Notes: a model not told the origin generated them from the letters alone. A stretch of 64,000 nucleotides of DNA from Salininema proteolyticum (GCF_042685645.1 NZ_JBHUNX010000001.1:3410001-3474000), one strand, 5' to 3'. Positions 33,520-43,035 are shown, counted from the stretch's first letter. Program-made: numbers and translations.

Positions 33520-34164
33520 ATGAGAGTCTCCTCGGTCAACATCGGCAAGCTGCAAGAGAACCCCTGGCAGGACTACGAGCACACCGGCATCGACAAGAGC
33601 CCCGTGCAGGGTCCCGTCGCACTCCACTCCCCCTCCGAACTCGGCGAGAGCGGCGTGGCCGGCGACGAGCTGGGCGACAAGAAGCACCACGGCGGCCACG
33701 TTCAGGCCGTGTACTCCTATGCGGCGGAGGACTACCGGCTGTTCGAGCGGATCACCGGCCGGACCTTCGCCCCCGGCGCCTTCGGCGAGAACCTCACGAC
33801 CGAGGGCCTCGACGTCAACGCGCTCGTCCTCGGCCAGCTCGTCCGCGTCGGTCCGGACGTCGTCCTGGAGGCCAGCGCCCCGCGCATCCCCTGCAACACC
33901 TTCCGCGGATATATGGACACCGCCGGATGGCTCAAGACCTTCACCGCCCAGATGAAACCCGGCGCCTACTTCCGCGTGATCGAGGAGGGCGAGGTGCGGG
34001 CCGGCGACGCCATCGAACCCCTGGAGGCGCCCGCCCACGGCTACACCATCGCGAAGTACTTCGAGGGCCGCATGCGCGACAAGAAGATCCTCCACGACAT
34101 GAACGCCGCGCCGGGACTGCCCGAGTACGTGGCCGCCTACCTGGAGCGGAAACTCGCCTCCTAG
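33520..34164 (+). CDS. MOSC domain protein, first of two paralogues (YiiM-like)
   Basis: This 214-residue cytosolic protein has a MOSC beta-barrel, as in YiiM and molybdenum-cofactor sulfurase C-termini, and binds sulfur or molybdopterin-type ligands. The family signatures HHGGHVQAVYSYAAEDY and GAFGENLTTEGLDVN are clear, and the conserved cysteine is in RIPCNTF near residue 127. The exact reaction is unknown; YiiM is a hydroxylaminopurine reductase component in E. coli. The next gene is a paralogue. Confidence 0.85.
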   Translation: MRVSSVNIGKLQENPWQDYEHTGIDKSPVQGPVALHSPSELGESGVAGDELGDKKHHGGHVQAVYSYAAEDYRLFERITGRTFAPGAFGENLTTEGLDVNALVLGQLVRVGPDVVLEASAPRIPCNTFRGYMDTAGWLKTFTAQMKPGAYFRVIEEGEVRAGDAIEPLEAPAHGYTIAKYFEGRMRDKKILHDMNAAPGLPEYVAAYLERKLAS

Positions 34165-34201
34165 CGAGGGAAAATCGATTTCCCCCGCACGGCGTCCCTT
34201 C

Positions 34202-34207
34202 TAGACT
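34202..34207 (+). promoter_or_regulatory. -10 hexamer TAGACT, leaderless start of the second MOSC gene
   Basis: TAGACT lies 6 nt before the ATG at 34214, without any ribosome binding site. The second paralogue therefore probably has its own promoter. Confidence 0.5.
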
Positions 34208-34213
34208 GAGACG

Positions 34214-34864
34214 ATGCACGCCGTATCGGTCAACATCGCCCGCCCCCGTTCGAACCCCTGGAAGAGCGCCGCGAAGACCGGCATCGACAAGCGCCCCGTC
34301 ACGGGGCCGGTCGCCGTCTCCGCGCCCGATTCCCCCTCCGGAAGCGGAGCGGGCGGCGACTTCATCGGCGACCGCGAGCACCACGGCGGACCCGCGCAAG
34401 CCGTGTACGCCTACGCGAGCGAGGACTACGGCTTCTTCTCCGAGCTACTCGGCCGCGACCTCGGCCCGGGCCGGTTCGGCGAGAACCTGACGACCGAGGG
34501 GGTCGACCTCAACAGCCTGGTCCTCGGACAGCGGATCCGAGTGGGGCCCTCGGTGGTCCTGGAGGCCACCGGCCCGCGCATCCCCTGCGGGACCTTCCGC
34601 GGCTGGATGGACGTGCCCGGCTGGCTGAAGACGTTCACCGCCGAAGAACGCCCCGGAACCTACTTCGCCGTAGCCGAGGCCGGGGAGATTCGCGCCGGCG
34701 ACGCGATCACCGTCCTCGGCGAACCCGGGCACGGAGTCACCGTCGCCCGCTTCTTCCGCGCGTACATGCGCGACCGAGAGGAGCTCCGGCGCATCGCTGA
34801 GCCCCCGGGCCTGCCGGAGTACACGAAACAGGAACTGGCCGAAGCGCTGAACCCGGCGCCGTGA
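34214..34864 (+). CDS. MOSC domain protein, second paralogue
   Basis: This 216-residue protein is clearly similar to the upstream MOSC protein along its whole length: HHGGPAQAVYAYASEDY, GRFGENLTTEGVDLNSLVLGQ, and the cysteine in RIPCGTF. It has the same predicted fold and an unknown substrate. Adjacent placement shows an old tandem gene duplication. The divergence by eye (roughly 60 percent identity) suggests separate roles. Confidence 0.85.
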   Translation: MHAVSVNIARPRSNPWKSAAKTGIDKRPVTGPVAVSAPDSPSGSGAGGDFIGDREHHGGPAQAVYAYASEDYGFFSELLGRDLGPGRFGENLTTEGVDLNSLVLGQRIRVGPSVVLEATGPRIPCGTFRGWMDVPGWLKTFTAEERPGTYFAVAEAGEIRAGDAITVLGEPGHGVTVARFFRAYMRDREELRRIAEPPGLPEYTKQELAEALNPAP

Positions 34865-34912
34865 GGCCCGCTCGGCGGAACCGGTCCCGCCGAGCGGATT
34901 CGCTGCGTCGGC

Positions 34913-35929
34913 CTAGCGGGTCCCCGCCAGGCGGTCCACGACGGCGCCCAGCATGACGGCGCCGACGACCGCGCCGTTGCGCTCCACGAGCGCGAGATGG
35001 GCGCCCTGCGCCTGCATGAGGTCCAACGCGTCGTCCAGAGCCGTGTCCGTCGCGAGGGTGGACAGGGGCCGCATCCTCGACGCCGGGATCGGTTCCCCGG
35101 CCTCCGACGACGGAAGACTCAGCAGGTCTTTGAGGTGGATATAGCGGGTCATGGACCCGTCCGCCCCGAACACCGGGAAGCGGGAGAAACCGGTCCGCAG
35201 GAACTCCTCCTCGGCCGCCTCCGGCGTCGCCCCGTGCGGAAGGACGGCCAGTTCCTCCAGCGGAACCAGCGTGGACGCCACCGTCTCCCTGTCCATGTCC
35301 ACAGCAGTGGTCAGGAGACGCCGCTCCTCCTCGTCAAGCAGCCCCTCTCGGTGGGACTCGGCGATGAACGCCGACACCTCTTCGGCGGTGAACGCGGAGG
35401 CCACCTCGTCCTTGGGCGACACGCGAAGCATCCGCAGCACGAGGTTGGACAGCCCGTTGAGCAGCGCGATGAACGGCCGCAGCAGGAACACGATCCCGTA
35501 CAGGACCGGTCCCAGCGCCATCGCCGAACGCTCCGGCCCCGCGATGGCGATGTTCTTGGGGACCATCTCCCCCAGCACCATGTGCAGGAAGACGACGATG
35601 CTCATGGCGATGGCGAACGCGATGCCGTGCAGCGCGGCGCCGGTGATGCCGACGGCCTCCATGGGCTTCTCGATCAAGTGGGCTATGGCCGGCTCGCCGA
35701 CGGCGCCGAGGCCCAGGGAACAGGCCGTGATGCCCAGCTGCGCGCCGGCCATCATCAGCGACACCTGTTCCAGGGCCTTGAGGGTCAGCCGGGCGACGCG
35801 CGAGCCCTCGGCGGCGCGCAGCTCGATCTGCGAGCGCCTGACGGCCAGGAGCGCGAACTCGGAACCGACGAAGAAGGCGTTGCCCGCCAGCAGGACCACG
35901 GTGAAAAGAACGGCGTACAGGTCATTCAT
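34913..35929 (-). CDS. CNNM/CorC-type membrane protein with CBS domains (second of pair)
   Basis: This 338-residue protein has an N-terminal DUF21 (CNNM) transmembrane domain (residues 1-180; NAFFVGSEFALLAVRRSQIE is the family hallmark) and a CBS pair (SRFPVFGADGSMTRYIHLKDLL; ALDLMQAQGAHLALVERNG). It lacks the C-terminal CorC_HlyC domain that its upstream neighbour has. The family acts in Mg/cation efflux or sensing. The ATG at 35929 overlaps the upstream gene's stop by 8 nt, so the two are translationally coupled and probably act together in the membrane. Confidence 0.9.
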   Translation of the reverse strand: MNDLYAVLFTVVLLAGNAFFVGSEFALLAVRRSQIELRAAEGSRVARLTLKALEQVSLMMAGAQLGITACSLGLGAVGEPAIAHLIEKPMEAVGITGAALHGIAFAIAMSIVVFLHMVLGEMVPKNIAIAGPERSAMALGPVLYGIVFLLRPFIALLNGLSNLVLRMLRVSPKDEVASAFTAEEVSAFIAESHREGLLDEEERRLLTTAVDMDRETVASTLVPLEELAVLPHGATPEAAEEEFLRTGFSRFPVFGADGSMTRYIHLKDLLSLPSSEAGEPIPASRMRPLSTLATDTALDDALDLMQAQGAHLALVERNGAVVGAVMLGAVVDRLAGTR

Positions 35930-37286
35930 CGGGGTCCTCCACCGGTTCCACTCGCTCCACGACCACCTGTTCGGCACGGTGGTCGCTCACCGACTCCACG
36001 GTGAAGCGGACCGCGACAGGGCGCGGAAGGCCGCTGTCATCGGCGCGGTCGACGTCGAAGGCGTCCACGGTGACCTCGTCCCCCTGTTCGGGAAATCTCT
36101 CCAGCCTCTCGGTGAGCAGACCGCTGAGGGTGTCCGACTCCTCGCCCTCGGGCAGCCGGAGCCCGGTGGCCTCGCCGACCTCGTCCGGGCGCATCATCCC
36201 CGGCAGCGACCAGCGCCCGCCCTCTAGGCTACGGACAGCGTCCCCGACGGGGTCCTGCTCGTCGGCGATGTCGCCCACGACCTCCTCGATGATGTCCTCG
36301 AGGGTGACGATGCCGTCAGTGCCCCCGTACTCGTCCACGACCACGGCCAGGGCGATCCTCTCCCGCAGCTGTTCGAGGACGGAATCGAGCGGCATCACCC
36401 CCGGCAGCGACCTCACCGGAGCGGCGATGTCGGCGACACCGGTCGTAGACCTCTCCCCACGGGGCACGGTGAGCGCCTGTTTGAAGTGCACGACCCCGAT
36501 GATGTCGTCGACCGTCTCGCCCACCACAGGGAAACGGGAGATACCGGTCCGGGCGGCCAGGTCGAGGATGTCGGCGGCGCTGTCGTCGGCCTGGACGAAG
36601 TGAACCCTGGGCCGCGGGGTCATGGCGTCCGAGGCGGTGCGCTCCCCCAGAGCGACCGAGTGTGCGACCCGCTGGGCGATGTCCCCTTCGAGCAGGCCCT
36701 GGTCGGCCGACCGCGAGGCCAGCGCCGCCAGCTCCTGCGCCGAGCGGGCCGAGGCGAGCTCCTCCTTCGGCTCGATGCCGAGACGGCGCACGATGGCGTT
36801 GGCCGTCCCGTTGAGGAAGGCGAGCAGAGGCCTGCTGACCCAGCTGAAGGCCCGCTGTGCGCCGGCGACGGCGCGGCCGACCCTGACCGGCTCGGCGATG
36901 GCCCAGTTCTTGGGAACCAACTCCCCGAACACCATCTGCGCGGTGGTGGCGATGAGGAACGCCGCGGTGACCGACACCGCGAGGGCCGTGCCCTCCGGCA
37001 GGTCCAGCGCCCCCAGCCCTCCCCTGAGGAGCGTCGCTATCGACGGCTCCGCGATGGCGCCGACGACCAGGCTGGTGACGGTGATGCCCAACTGCGCGCC
37101 CGAAAGCTGCGTGGACAGGGTCTTCAGGGCCGACCTCACCGAGTCAGCGCGGCGGTCGCCCTCGTCGGCCATGCGGGCGATGGTCGGGCGGTCGACGGTG
37201 ACCAGGGCGAACTCGGCCGCCACGAAGAGCGCGTTCGCCGCGATGAGAACCACGACGAGGGAGAGGAGAATCCAGGCCTCGGTCAC
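35922..37286 (-). CDS. Hemolysin-C/CorC-type CBS membrane protein (first of pair)
   Basis: This 454-residue protein has a DUF21 (CNNM) membrane domain with the hallmark NALFVAAEFALVTVDRP, two CBS motifs (GISRFPVVGETVDDIIGVVHFKQAL; IALAVVVDEYGGTDGIVTLEDIIEEVVGDI) and a C-terminal CorC_HlyC domain from about residue 375. It is likely to be involved in magnesium or cobalt handling. I chose the GTG at 37286, preceded by GGGGA, over the GTG at 37313. It forms an operon with the shorter relative downstream. Confidence 0.92.
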   Translation of the reverse strand: MTEAWILLSLVVVLIAANALFVAAEFALVTVDRPTIARMADEGDRRADSVRSALKTLSTQLSGAQLGITVTSLVVGAIAEPSIATLLRGGLGALDLPEGTALAVSVTAAFLIATTAQMVFGELVPKNWAIAEPVRVGRAVAGAQRAFSWVSRPLLAFLNGTANAIVRRLGIEPKEELASARSAQELAALASRSADQGLLEGDIAQRVAHSVALGERTASDAMTPRPRVHFVQADDSAADILDLAARTGISRFPVVGETVDDIIGVVHFKQALTVPRGERSTTGVADIAAPVRSLPGVMPLDSVLEQLRERIALAVVVDEYGGTDGIVTLEDIIEEVVGDIADEQDPVGDAVRSLEGGRWSLPGMMRPDEVGEATGLRLPEGEESDTLSGLLTERLERFPEQGDEVTVDAFDVDRADDSGLPRPVAVRFTVESVSDHRAEQVVVERVEPVEDPDE

Positions 37287-37503
37287 TCGGTCCCCACCGG
37301 ACCCGAGTCGCACGCCATGGTCGAAGGTTCGGTCGGCGCTGCTCCACAGCGCCTCCTACTCAGGGGATCAGCGTCCATGGAATGGAATTGTAAGCGCGGG
37401 CCCACTCCAGTGCGCGGGGAGGCGGCGAAACTGCGTTCGAACCGTCCCGGCCGCCGCCCCACGGCTCGTGGCCGCGCCGCCGTTCCTGTGGGAGGCTGGG
37501 GAC

Positions 37504-39252
37504 ATGAACCGACTCGGGAAAGCCAGCTCGCCGTACCTGCTCCAGCACGCCGACAACCCCGTGGACTGGCGGCCGTGGGGACAGGAGGCCCTGGACGACG
37601 CCGCCTCCCACGACCGCCCGCTCTTCGTCTCCGTCGGCTACTCCACCTGCCACTGGTGCCACGTCATGGCGCACGAGTCCTTCGAGGACGACGAGGTCGC
37701 CGCCTACCTCAACGACCACTTCACCTCCGTGAAGGTCGACCGCGAGGAACGCCCCGACGTCGACGGCGTCTACATGAGGGCCACACTCGCCATGACCGGC
37801 CAGGGAGGCTGGCCCATGAGCGTCTTCGCCTTCCCCGACGGGACGCCCTTCTACGCCGGCATGTACTTCCCCAAGCCCAACTTCCTCCAGCTCCTCCGCG
37901 CCGTCGTCACCGCGTGGGAGGACAAGCGCGAGGAGCTGCGGCTCCAGGGCGCTGCCATCGTGCAGGCCTCCGCCACCGGCGGGGCCGACTTCGCCGACGT
38001 CACCGTCGCCTGCCCCCTCGACGGCCCCTGCCCGCCCGCTCCCCCGATCGACCGCGACCTCGTCGACAACGCCGTCACCGACCTCCTCGACCAGGCCGAC
38101 CCGCAGTTCGGCGGATTCGGCGCCGCACCGAAGTTCCCGGCCGTGCCGATGCTCCGGCTGCTGTGGGAGTACGACTCCCCCGAAGCGCGGCGCACCGTCG
38201 AGTTCGCCGCCCACCAGATGGCCGCCGGCGGAATGCGCGACCAGCTCGCCGGCGGGTTCTCCCGCTACTGCGTCGACCGGGACTGGACCGTGCCGCACTT
38301 CGAGAAGATGCTCTACGACCAGGCCGAACTGCTCGACCTCTACACCGAGCTGGGCGAGGAGGAGATCGCCTCCGAGACCGCTGGATTCCTCGCCTCCCAC
38401 TTCGCGACCGGCGAGGGCGCCTTCGCCGCCGCCTTCGACGCCGACACCGAGGGCGAAGAGGGCCTCACCTACGTCTGGACCGAGCCCCAACTGCGCGAAG
38501 TCCTCTCCGAGGACGACGCCGACTGGGCAGCGCGCACGTTCGGAATCTCCGACGCGAGCCCCAACTTCGAGGACGTCGCCAACGTTCCCACGCTCCGCCG
38601 CGGCGTCGACGACCCCGAACGCCACCGCCGCGTCCGCGACGCGCTCCTGGCCGCCCGGGACCAACGGCCGCAACCGCACCGCGACGGCAAGGTCGTGACG
38701 GCCTGGAACGCCCTGGCCGTACGCTCGCTGCTGCGCTACGCCGCGAAGTTCGACCGCCCCGACGCCCGCGAGCGGGCGCTCACCGCCGCGCGGTTCCTGC
38801 GCGAGAACCACTTCGCGGACGGGCGCCTGAAGCGCACCAGCCTCGACGGCAGAGTCGGCGACAACCAGGGCGTCCTGGAGGACTACGCCGCGCTCGCCCT
38901 GGCCGCCTTCGACATCGGCGGCGAGTGGACCGAGTTCGGCAAGGTCCTCCTCGACCGCGTCGAGACGCACTTCGCCGACGGCGAGGGCGGGTTCTTCGAC
39001 ACCGCCGACGACGCCGAGCGGCTCGTGACGCGCCTGTCCGAGATCCACGACGGCCCCACCGCCTCCGGCTGGGCGCTCGCCGCCGAGGCGTTCGTCAAGG
39101 CCTGGAGTGAGACCGGCGAGGAGCGCTACAAGGACACCGCCTGGCGAGCGCTGGCGCGCGTCAAGCCGCAGATGGAGGCCAACCCGCGCTTCACCGCCGG
39201 GTTGGCCCTGGCTGCCTTGAAGTTCCAGCGGCAACTCGGTTCGAGGGAGTAA
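37504..39252 (+). CDS. DUF255 thioredoxin-fold protein (YyaL/SSP411 family)
   Basis: This 582-residue cytosolic protein has an N-terminal thioredoxin-like DUF255 domain (MNRLGKASSPYLLQHADNPVDW, STCHWCHVM with a CxxC-type pair, REERPDVDGVYM, GQGGWPMSVF) and a C-terminal alpha/alpha-barrel resembling glycosyl hydrolases (DYAALALAAFDIGGEW). It is shorter than many relatives (about 670) but appears intact. The physiological role is unknown. It overlaps the convergent minus-strand gene by 62 nt at the 3' end. Confidence 0.9.
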   Translation: MNRLGKASSPYLLQHADNPVDWRPWGQEALDDAASHDRPLFVSVGYSTCHWCHVMAHESFEDDEVAAYLNDHFTSVKVDREERPDVDGVYMRATLAMTGQGGWPMSVFAFPDGTPFYAGMYFPKPNFLQLLRAVVTAWEDKREELRLQGAAIVQASATGGADFADVTVACPLDGPCPPAPPIDRDLVDNAVTDLLDQADPQFGGFGAAPKFPAVPMLRLLWEYDSPEARRTVEFAAHQMAAGGMRDQLAGGFSRYCVDRDWTVPHFEKMLYDQAELLDLYTELGEEEIASETAGFLASHFATGEGAFAAAFDADTEGEEGLTYVWTEPQLREVLSEDDADWAARTFGISDASPNFEDVANVPTLRRGVDDPERHRRVRDALLAARDQRPQPHRDGKVVTAWNALAVRSLLRYAAKFDRPDARERALTAARFLRENHFADGRLKRTSLDGRVGDNQGVLEDYAALALAAFDIGGEWTEFGKVLLDRVETHFADGEGGFFDTADDAERLVTRLSEIHDGPTASGWALAAEAFVKAWSETGEERYKDTAWRALARVKPQMEANPRFTAGLALAALKFQRQLGSRE

Positions 39253-39652
39253 ACGCTCCGGCCGCCTCTCCCGTATCACGCGTCCGCCGAGGTCGCTGCG
39301 GCTGTCGGCGGGCCGGTAATCCCTTCGGGCGTCCCCGTCCGGCCTTGCCGACCAGCAGCGCCGTGCACGACGCCATCGCGGCGGGTACTCCGAGGAGGAG
39401 CGTCAGCACCGCCGCCGCCCTGAACACGCCGTTCTCGACGTTCAGCGCGCCGGTGAAGTAGATCAGGCAGGCCGCGGTCATCAGTCCGGTGACGGCGGCG
39501 TGCTGGACGGCGAAGCCGGACCACGACCTCTTCTCCTTGGGAGTCTTGGCCATGTACAGCAGGCCGCCGACGGGAAAGACCGAGACGGCCGCCGCAACGG
39601 TCATACCGGCCGTGATCGCGGCGGCCGCGAAGAAACTGAAAAGGGAGGACAC
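39191..39652 (-). CDS. Small membrane protein, three or four helices
   Basis: This protein has about 153 residues, with hydrophobic segments at about 5-35 (SLFSFFAAAAITAGMTVAAAVSV), 52-75 (AAVTGLMTAACLIYFTGAL) and 85-108 (AAAVLTLLLGVPAAMASCTALLVG). The C-terminal tail is Arg/Pro-rich and unstructured. The GTG start at 39652 lies 2 nt after the nitroreductase stop, with GAGG nearby, so it is probably co-translated. The end overlaps the convergent DUF255 gene, so its true C-terminus is less certain. The function is unknown. Confidence 0.6.
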   Translation of the reverse strand: MSSLFSFFAAAAITAGMTVAAAVSVFPVGGLLYMAKTPKEKRSWSGFAVQHAAVTGLMTAACLIYFTGALNVENGVFRAAAVLTLLLGVPAAMASCTALLVGKAGRGRPKGLPARRQPQRPRRTRDTGEAAGAFTPSNRVAAGTSRQPGPTRR

Positions 39653-39654
39653 CC

Positions 39655-40314
39655 TCAGAGTTCTACCAGAACCTCCGAGAGGTCCTTCTTCGTGATGTCC
39701 GGGACCGTCGCGTCCTCGGCCGGGCGCCCCACCGGAACGACCACATAGGGCCTTTCGTTCGCGGGGCGGCCCAGGATCGGGCCGAGGAACTTCATCGGGC
39801 TCGGAGTGTGCGTCAAAGTCGCCAGGCCCGCCTGGTGCAGGGCCGCCAGCAGGAAGCCCACCGCGATGCCCACCGACTCCTTGACGTAGTAGGGCCGCGG
39901 CTCGGTCTCGCTCTTGTGGACCTCGAAGACCACGATGAGCGCCGGAGCCTTCTCCAGGAAGGGCTTGTGCTCGTCGGTCGCCAAGGGCGCCAGCGCCTCC
40001 AGCCACTCCTCCGAGGCGCGGCGGTGGTAGAACTCGCGCTCCTCGGCCTCCGCCTCCTCGCGGATGCGGCGCTTGAGGTCCGGATCGGTGACCACGACGA
40101 ACCGCCACGGCTGCAGGTTCGCTCCGGAGGGCGCCGTGGCCGCTGCGGCGACGGCCTCGCGGACGACGGCCATGTCGACCGGCTCGGGCGAGAACTCGCG
40201 GACGGTGCGGCGCTCGGCCATCACCTCGTGGAACTCCCGGGCTATCTCCACGGCCCGGTCGGGCTCTATGTCGAAGCGCGGGGCGGGACGCGTGGGGTAC
40301 GCGGTCGTGGCCAC
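39655..40314 (-). CDS. Nitroreductase family FMN oxidoreductase
   Basis: This 219-residue NAD(P)H-dependent flavin enzyme reduces nitroaromatics, quinones or related compounds. Family features are RRTVREFSPEPV near the N-terminus (FMN phosphate contact), AAAATAPSGANLQPWRFVVV, VGIAVGFLLAALHQAGLATLTHTPSPMKFLGPILGRP, and a final VVVPVGRPAEDA. I chose the GTG at 40314 because GAGGAG lies 6 nt upstream; earlier in-frame codons have none. The subgroup resembles the iodotyrosine deiodinase/BluB side of the family. The substrate is unknown. Confidence 0.9.
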   Translation of the reverse strand: MATTAYPTRPAPRFDIEPDRAVEIAREFHEVMAERRTVREFSPEPVDMAVVREAVAAAATAPSGANLQPWRFVVVTDPDLKRRIREEAEAEEREFYHRRASEEWLEALAPLATDEHKPFLEKAPALIVVFEVHKSETEPRPYYVKESVGIAVGFLLAALHQAGLATLTHTPSPMKFLGPILGRPANERPYVVVPVGRPAEDATVPDITKKDLSEVLVEL

Positions 40315-40393
40315 AGGGGTCTCCTCTCGGCCTGGATCTGGACTCACGCGCATACCCTACCGTCGATACATCGATCGGGCAATACCCACTGTT

Positions 40394-42184
40394 TCAGTCC
40401 TTTTCGGAAGTGAGCAACTGCTCGGCCGCCAGGTCGCGGTAGAGCTTGTCCTCCTCCAGCAATTCCTCGTGAGTCCCCATGGCGCGGACCCGACCGGCGT
40501 CCATGACGACGATCCGGTCGGCGCTGGTGACCGTCGAGAGCCGGTGGGCCACCACGATGACGTTGGTCTGCTCCGCCGCGTCCATCATGGTCTGGCGCAG
40601 GGCCGCCTCGTTGGCCGCGTCGAGCTGCGAGGTCGCCTCGTCCATCAGCAGGAGGCGCGGGCGGCGCAGCAGCGCCCGGGCGATGGCGATGCGCTGCCGC
40701 TCGCCGCCCGACAGCGTCAGGCCCCGGTAGCCGACCAGCGAATCGATGCCGTCAGGCAGGCGCTCGACGAGCCCCGAGAGGCGGGCCCGGCCGAGAATGT
40801 CGTGGAGTTCCTCGTCCGTGGCGTCCGGGGCGGCCATGATCAGGTTGTCCCGCAGCGTGCCGTGCAGGACTGGCGCGTCCTGCTCGACGTAGCCGATGGT
40901 CCGGCGCAGGTCCCCCAGAGGCCAGTCGTCGACATTGGTCCCGTCGACCAGCACCCGCCCGGAGTTGACCGGGTAGAACCGCTCGATCAGCGAGAAGACC
41001 GTGGTCTTGCCCGCTCCGGACGGGCCGACCAGGGCGGTGAGGCCCTTGCCGGAGGCGGTGAAGCTGACGCCGTGGTGGACCTGTTCGAGGCCCTCGTCGT
41101 AGCGGAACTCGACGTCGTCGAAGACCACCGCGGCAGGTCCGTCGCCGGCCGTCCTGCGGCCGTGGTTCAGGTCCTCGGCGTCCAGGTCGGCGACCTCCTC
41201 GACGCGGCGGACCGCCGCCAGCCCCGTCTGCAGCTGCGACAGCGCCGCTGTGAGCGAGGTGATCGGCCCCATCAGGTAGAAGAGCATGAGCAGGAAGCCG
41301 ATCAGCGAGGAAATGGTCATGTCGCCGGTGGCGACGCGCGAGCCGCCGACGCCTAGCACGATCAGGAAGGCGATGTTGACCGGCAGGAACGCGAGCACTC
41401 CCGCCAGGGCCTCCCATACGGCGACCATGACGCCCTTGTCGCGGGCTCGGATCGCGGCCTCGTCGAGCTTCCCGATCTCGTGCTCCTCCGCTCCCGAGGC
41501 CTTCACGGTGCGGAAGGCCGTGAAGATGCGCTCCAGCACGGCGCCCATCTGCCCGAGGGCCGTCTGAGAGGCCTCCGTGGCTTGGCCGATGCGCGGCATG
41601 ACGAACAGCATGACCACGGTGACCAGCAGGGCCATGGCCAGGGTGATGCCGAACAGGACGATGTCGATCCACGCCATGACGACCAGTCCGCCGACGAGCA
41701 TGATGAGGCCGGTGACGCCGCCGATGACGGTCGTGCTGGCGACCGTCCGCAGCAGGTTCGTGTCAGAGGTCAGGCGGGAGACCAGGTCGCCGGGCTTGAG
41801 GCGGTCCACTTCGGGGACCTTGAGGTGGACCAGCTGCGAGACGAGGCGGCGCCGCACGGTCAGGATGATGTCCTGTCCGGCCCGCTGCATGATGTAGGGC
41901 CCGAAGGCCTCCAGGACCGCGCCGGCGAGGACCGCCGCCGCCAGCAGGACGAGCAGGGTGCGCAGGCTCCCGCCCTCGCCGAGCGTCTCGATCAGCTGCA
42001 TCGCGATGATCGGCTGCACGAGCCCGAGGATGCTGCCGAGGAAGGTGAGCGCCCCGCCGACCAGGAGCGCCTTGAGGTGGAACCGGGCGTAATACCAGAG
42101 TCGGCTGATCGGCGCCTTCTCCGCCGGCGCAGCGTCCGGTGCCCCCTCTTCGGGGCGCGCTGAATCTACGGCCGTGTCAGCCAT
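40394..42184 (-). CDS. ABC exporter, fused permease and ATPase
   Basis: This 596-residue half-transporter works as a homodimer, or as a heterodimer with another partner. The ABC_membrane domain with six helices covers about 30-320. The nucleotide-binding domain has Walker A GPSGAGKTTVFSL, Q-loop YVEQDAPVLHG, signature LSGGERQRIAIARALL, Walker B LLLMDEATS and the H-loop in VVAHRLSTV. The family exports lipids, peptides or drugs. GGAG precedes the ATG. A membrane protein gene is divergent to nothing nearby and lies upstream on the same strand. Confidence 0.94.
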   Translation of the reverse strand: MADTAVDSARPEEGAPDAAPAEKAPISRLWYYARFHLKALLVGGALTFLGSILGLVQPIIAMQLIETLGEGGSLRTLLVLLAAAVLAGAVLEAFGPYIMQRAGQDIILTVRRRLVSQLVHLKVPEVDRLKPGDLVSRLTSDTNLLRTVASTTVIGGVTGLIMLVGGLVVMAWIDIVLFGITLAMALLVTVVMLFVMPRIGQATEASQTALGQMGAVLERIFTAFRTVKASGAEEHEIGKLDEAAIRARDKGVMVAVWEALAGVLAFLPVNIAFLIVLGVGGSRVATGDMTISSLIGFLLMLFYLMGPITSLTAALSQLQTGLAAVRRVEEVADLDAEDLNHGRRTAGDGPAAVVFDDVEFRYDEGLEQVHHGVSFTASGKGLTALVGPSGAGKTTVFSLIERFYPVNSGRVLVDGTNVDDWPLGDLRRTIGYVEQDAPVLHGTLRDNLIMAAPDATDEELHDILGRARLSGLVERLPDGIDSLVGYRGLTLSGGERQRIAIARALLRRPRLLLMDEATSQLDAANEAALRQTMMDAAEQTNVIVVAHRLSTVTSADRIVVMDAGRVRAMGTHEELLEEDKLYRDLAAEQLLTSEKD

Positions 42185-42285
42185 CTTCTACTCCGTGGTG
42201 TGTTCAGGTGTTCCTTACGGTGGTGTTCCCTCCAATCTAGCCCGCCGCGCCGACAAGGGCGTCCTACCGGGGACCGATTCGGCGG

Positions 42286-42945
42286 CTAAGCCTCCTGGCG
42301 CGCCTCGTCGGCGATGACGACCTTCCAGGGGCGCGTACCGATCCACAGCGCCACCGGGACGACGACGACCAGGGACAGGCCGAACTCCACGTCGGAGGCG
42401 GCGATCATGGCGAACATCAGGAAGGCCCCTCCGGTGAGCGCGTGGATCGACCGGGCCCGCATGGCCTCGTCGACCTCGGCCATCGCCCTGTCCTCGCCGC
42501 CGATCTGCCGCCGGTTGGCGACGAACCAGACGCCGAATGCCCAGATCCCGGCCACGGCAAGTGTGGGGCTGGGGAACTCCGGTATCGCGAACAGCGCGGC
42601 GGCCAGAGTAAGCGCGTAAGTCCAGGGAGCTTGGTAGGAAAAGATGCTGCGGCGCCCCGAGGGCACCAGGATCCAGCGTCGCCGGAGCCGGTAATCCAGG
42701 GACAGCTCGGCGAGAACCGCGCCGGCCCACCAGGCGGGGAAGACCAGGATGAAGAAGAAGTCGGAGGCCTCGCCCTCGCCGATGGCCGCGAGGGCCAGGC
42801 AAAGAAGCGGCGGCACGGCCCTCCACAGGCGACGGTGCTCCAGGTAGTCGGCCGCCAGGCGGTGGCTCCAATAGCTGTACTCGATGTCCTGCATGCGGGC
42901 GAATTCGCGCAGCGGGAAGGTCAATGACCGGGGGATGTCACTCAT
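42286..42945 (-). CDS. Membrane protein, unknown function
   Basis: This 219-residue protein has a cytosolic N-terminus of about 45 residues and five or six hydrophobic segments (WRAVPPLLCLALAAIG, FFFILVFPAWWAGAVLAEL, TYALTLAAALFAI, LAVAGIWAFGVWFVA, ALTGGAFLMFAMIAA, LSLVVVVPVALWIG). I chose the ATG at 42945 (MSDIPRSL). No family is recognised. Confidence 0.75.
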   Translation of the reverse strand: MSDIPRSLTFPLREFARMQDIEYSYWSHRLAADYLEHRRLWRAVPPLLCLALAAIGEGEASDFFFILVFPAWWAGAVLAELSLDYRLRRRWILVPSGRRSIFSYQAPWTYALTLAAALFAIPEFPSPTLAVAGIWAFGVWFVANRRQIGGEDRAMAEVDEAMRARSIHALTGGAFLMFAMIAASDVEFGLSLVVVVPVALWIGTRPWKVVIADEARQEA

Positions 42946-43035
42946 AGTTCCAGCATGGCCGCTGTTCGCCACAAGCCGTTGCGGGAACGGCGGAGGTTCC
43001 GGGGGCGGCGACACCGCCCCCGGAACCTCACCGGT

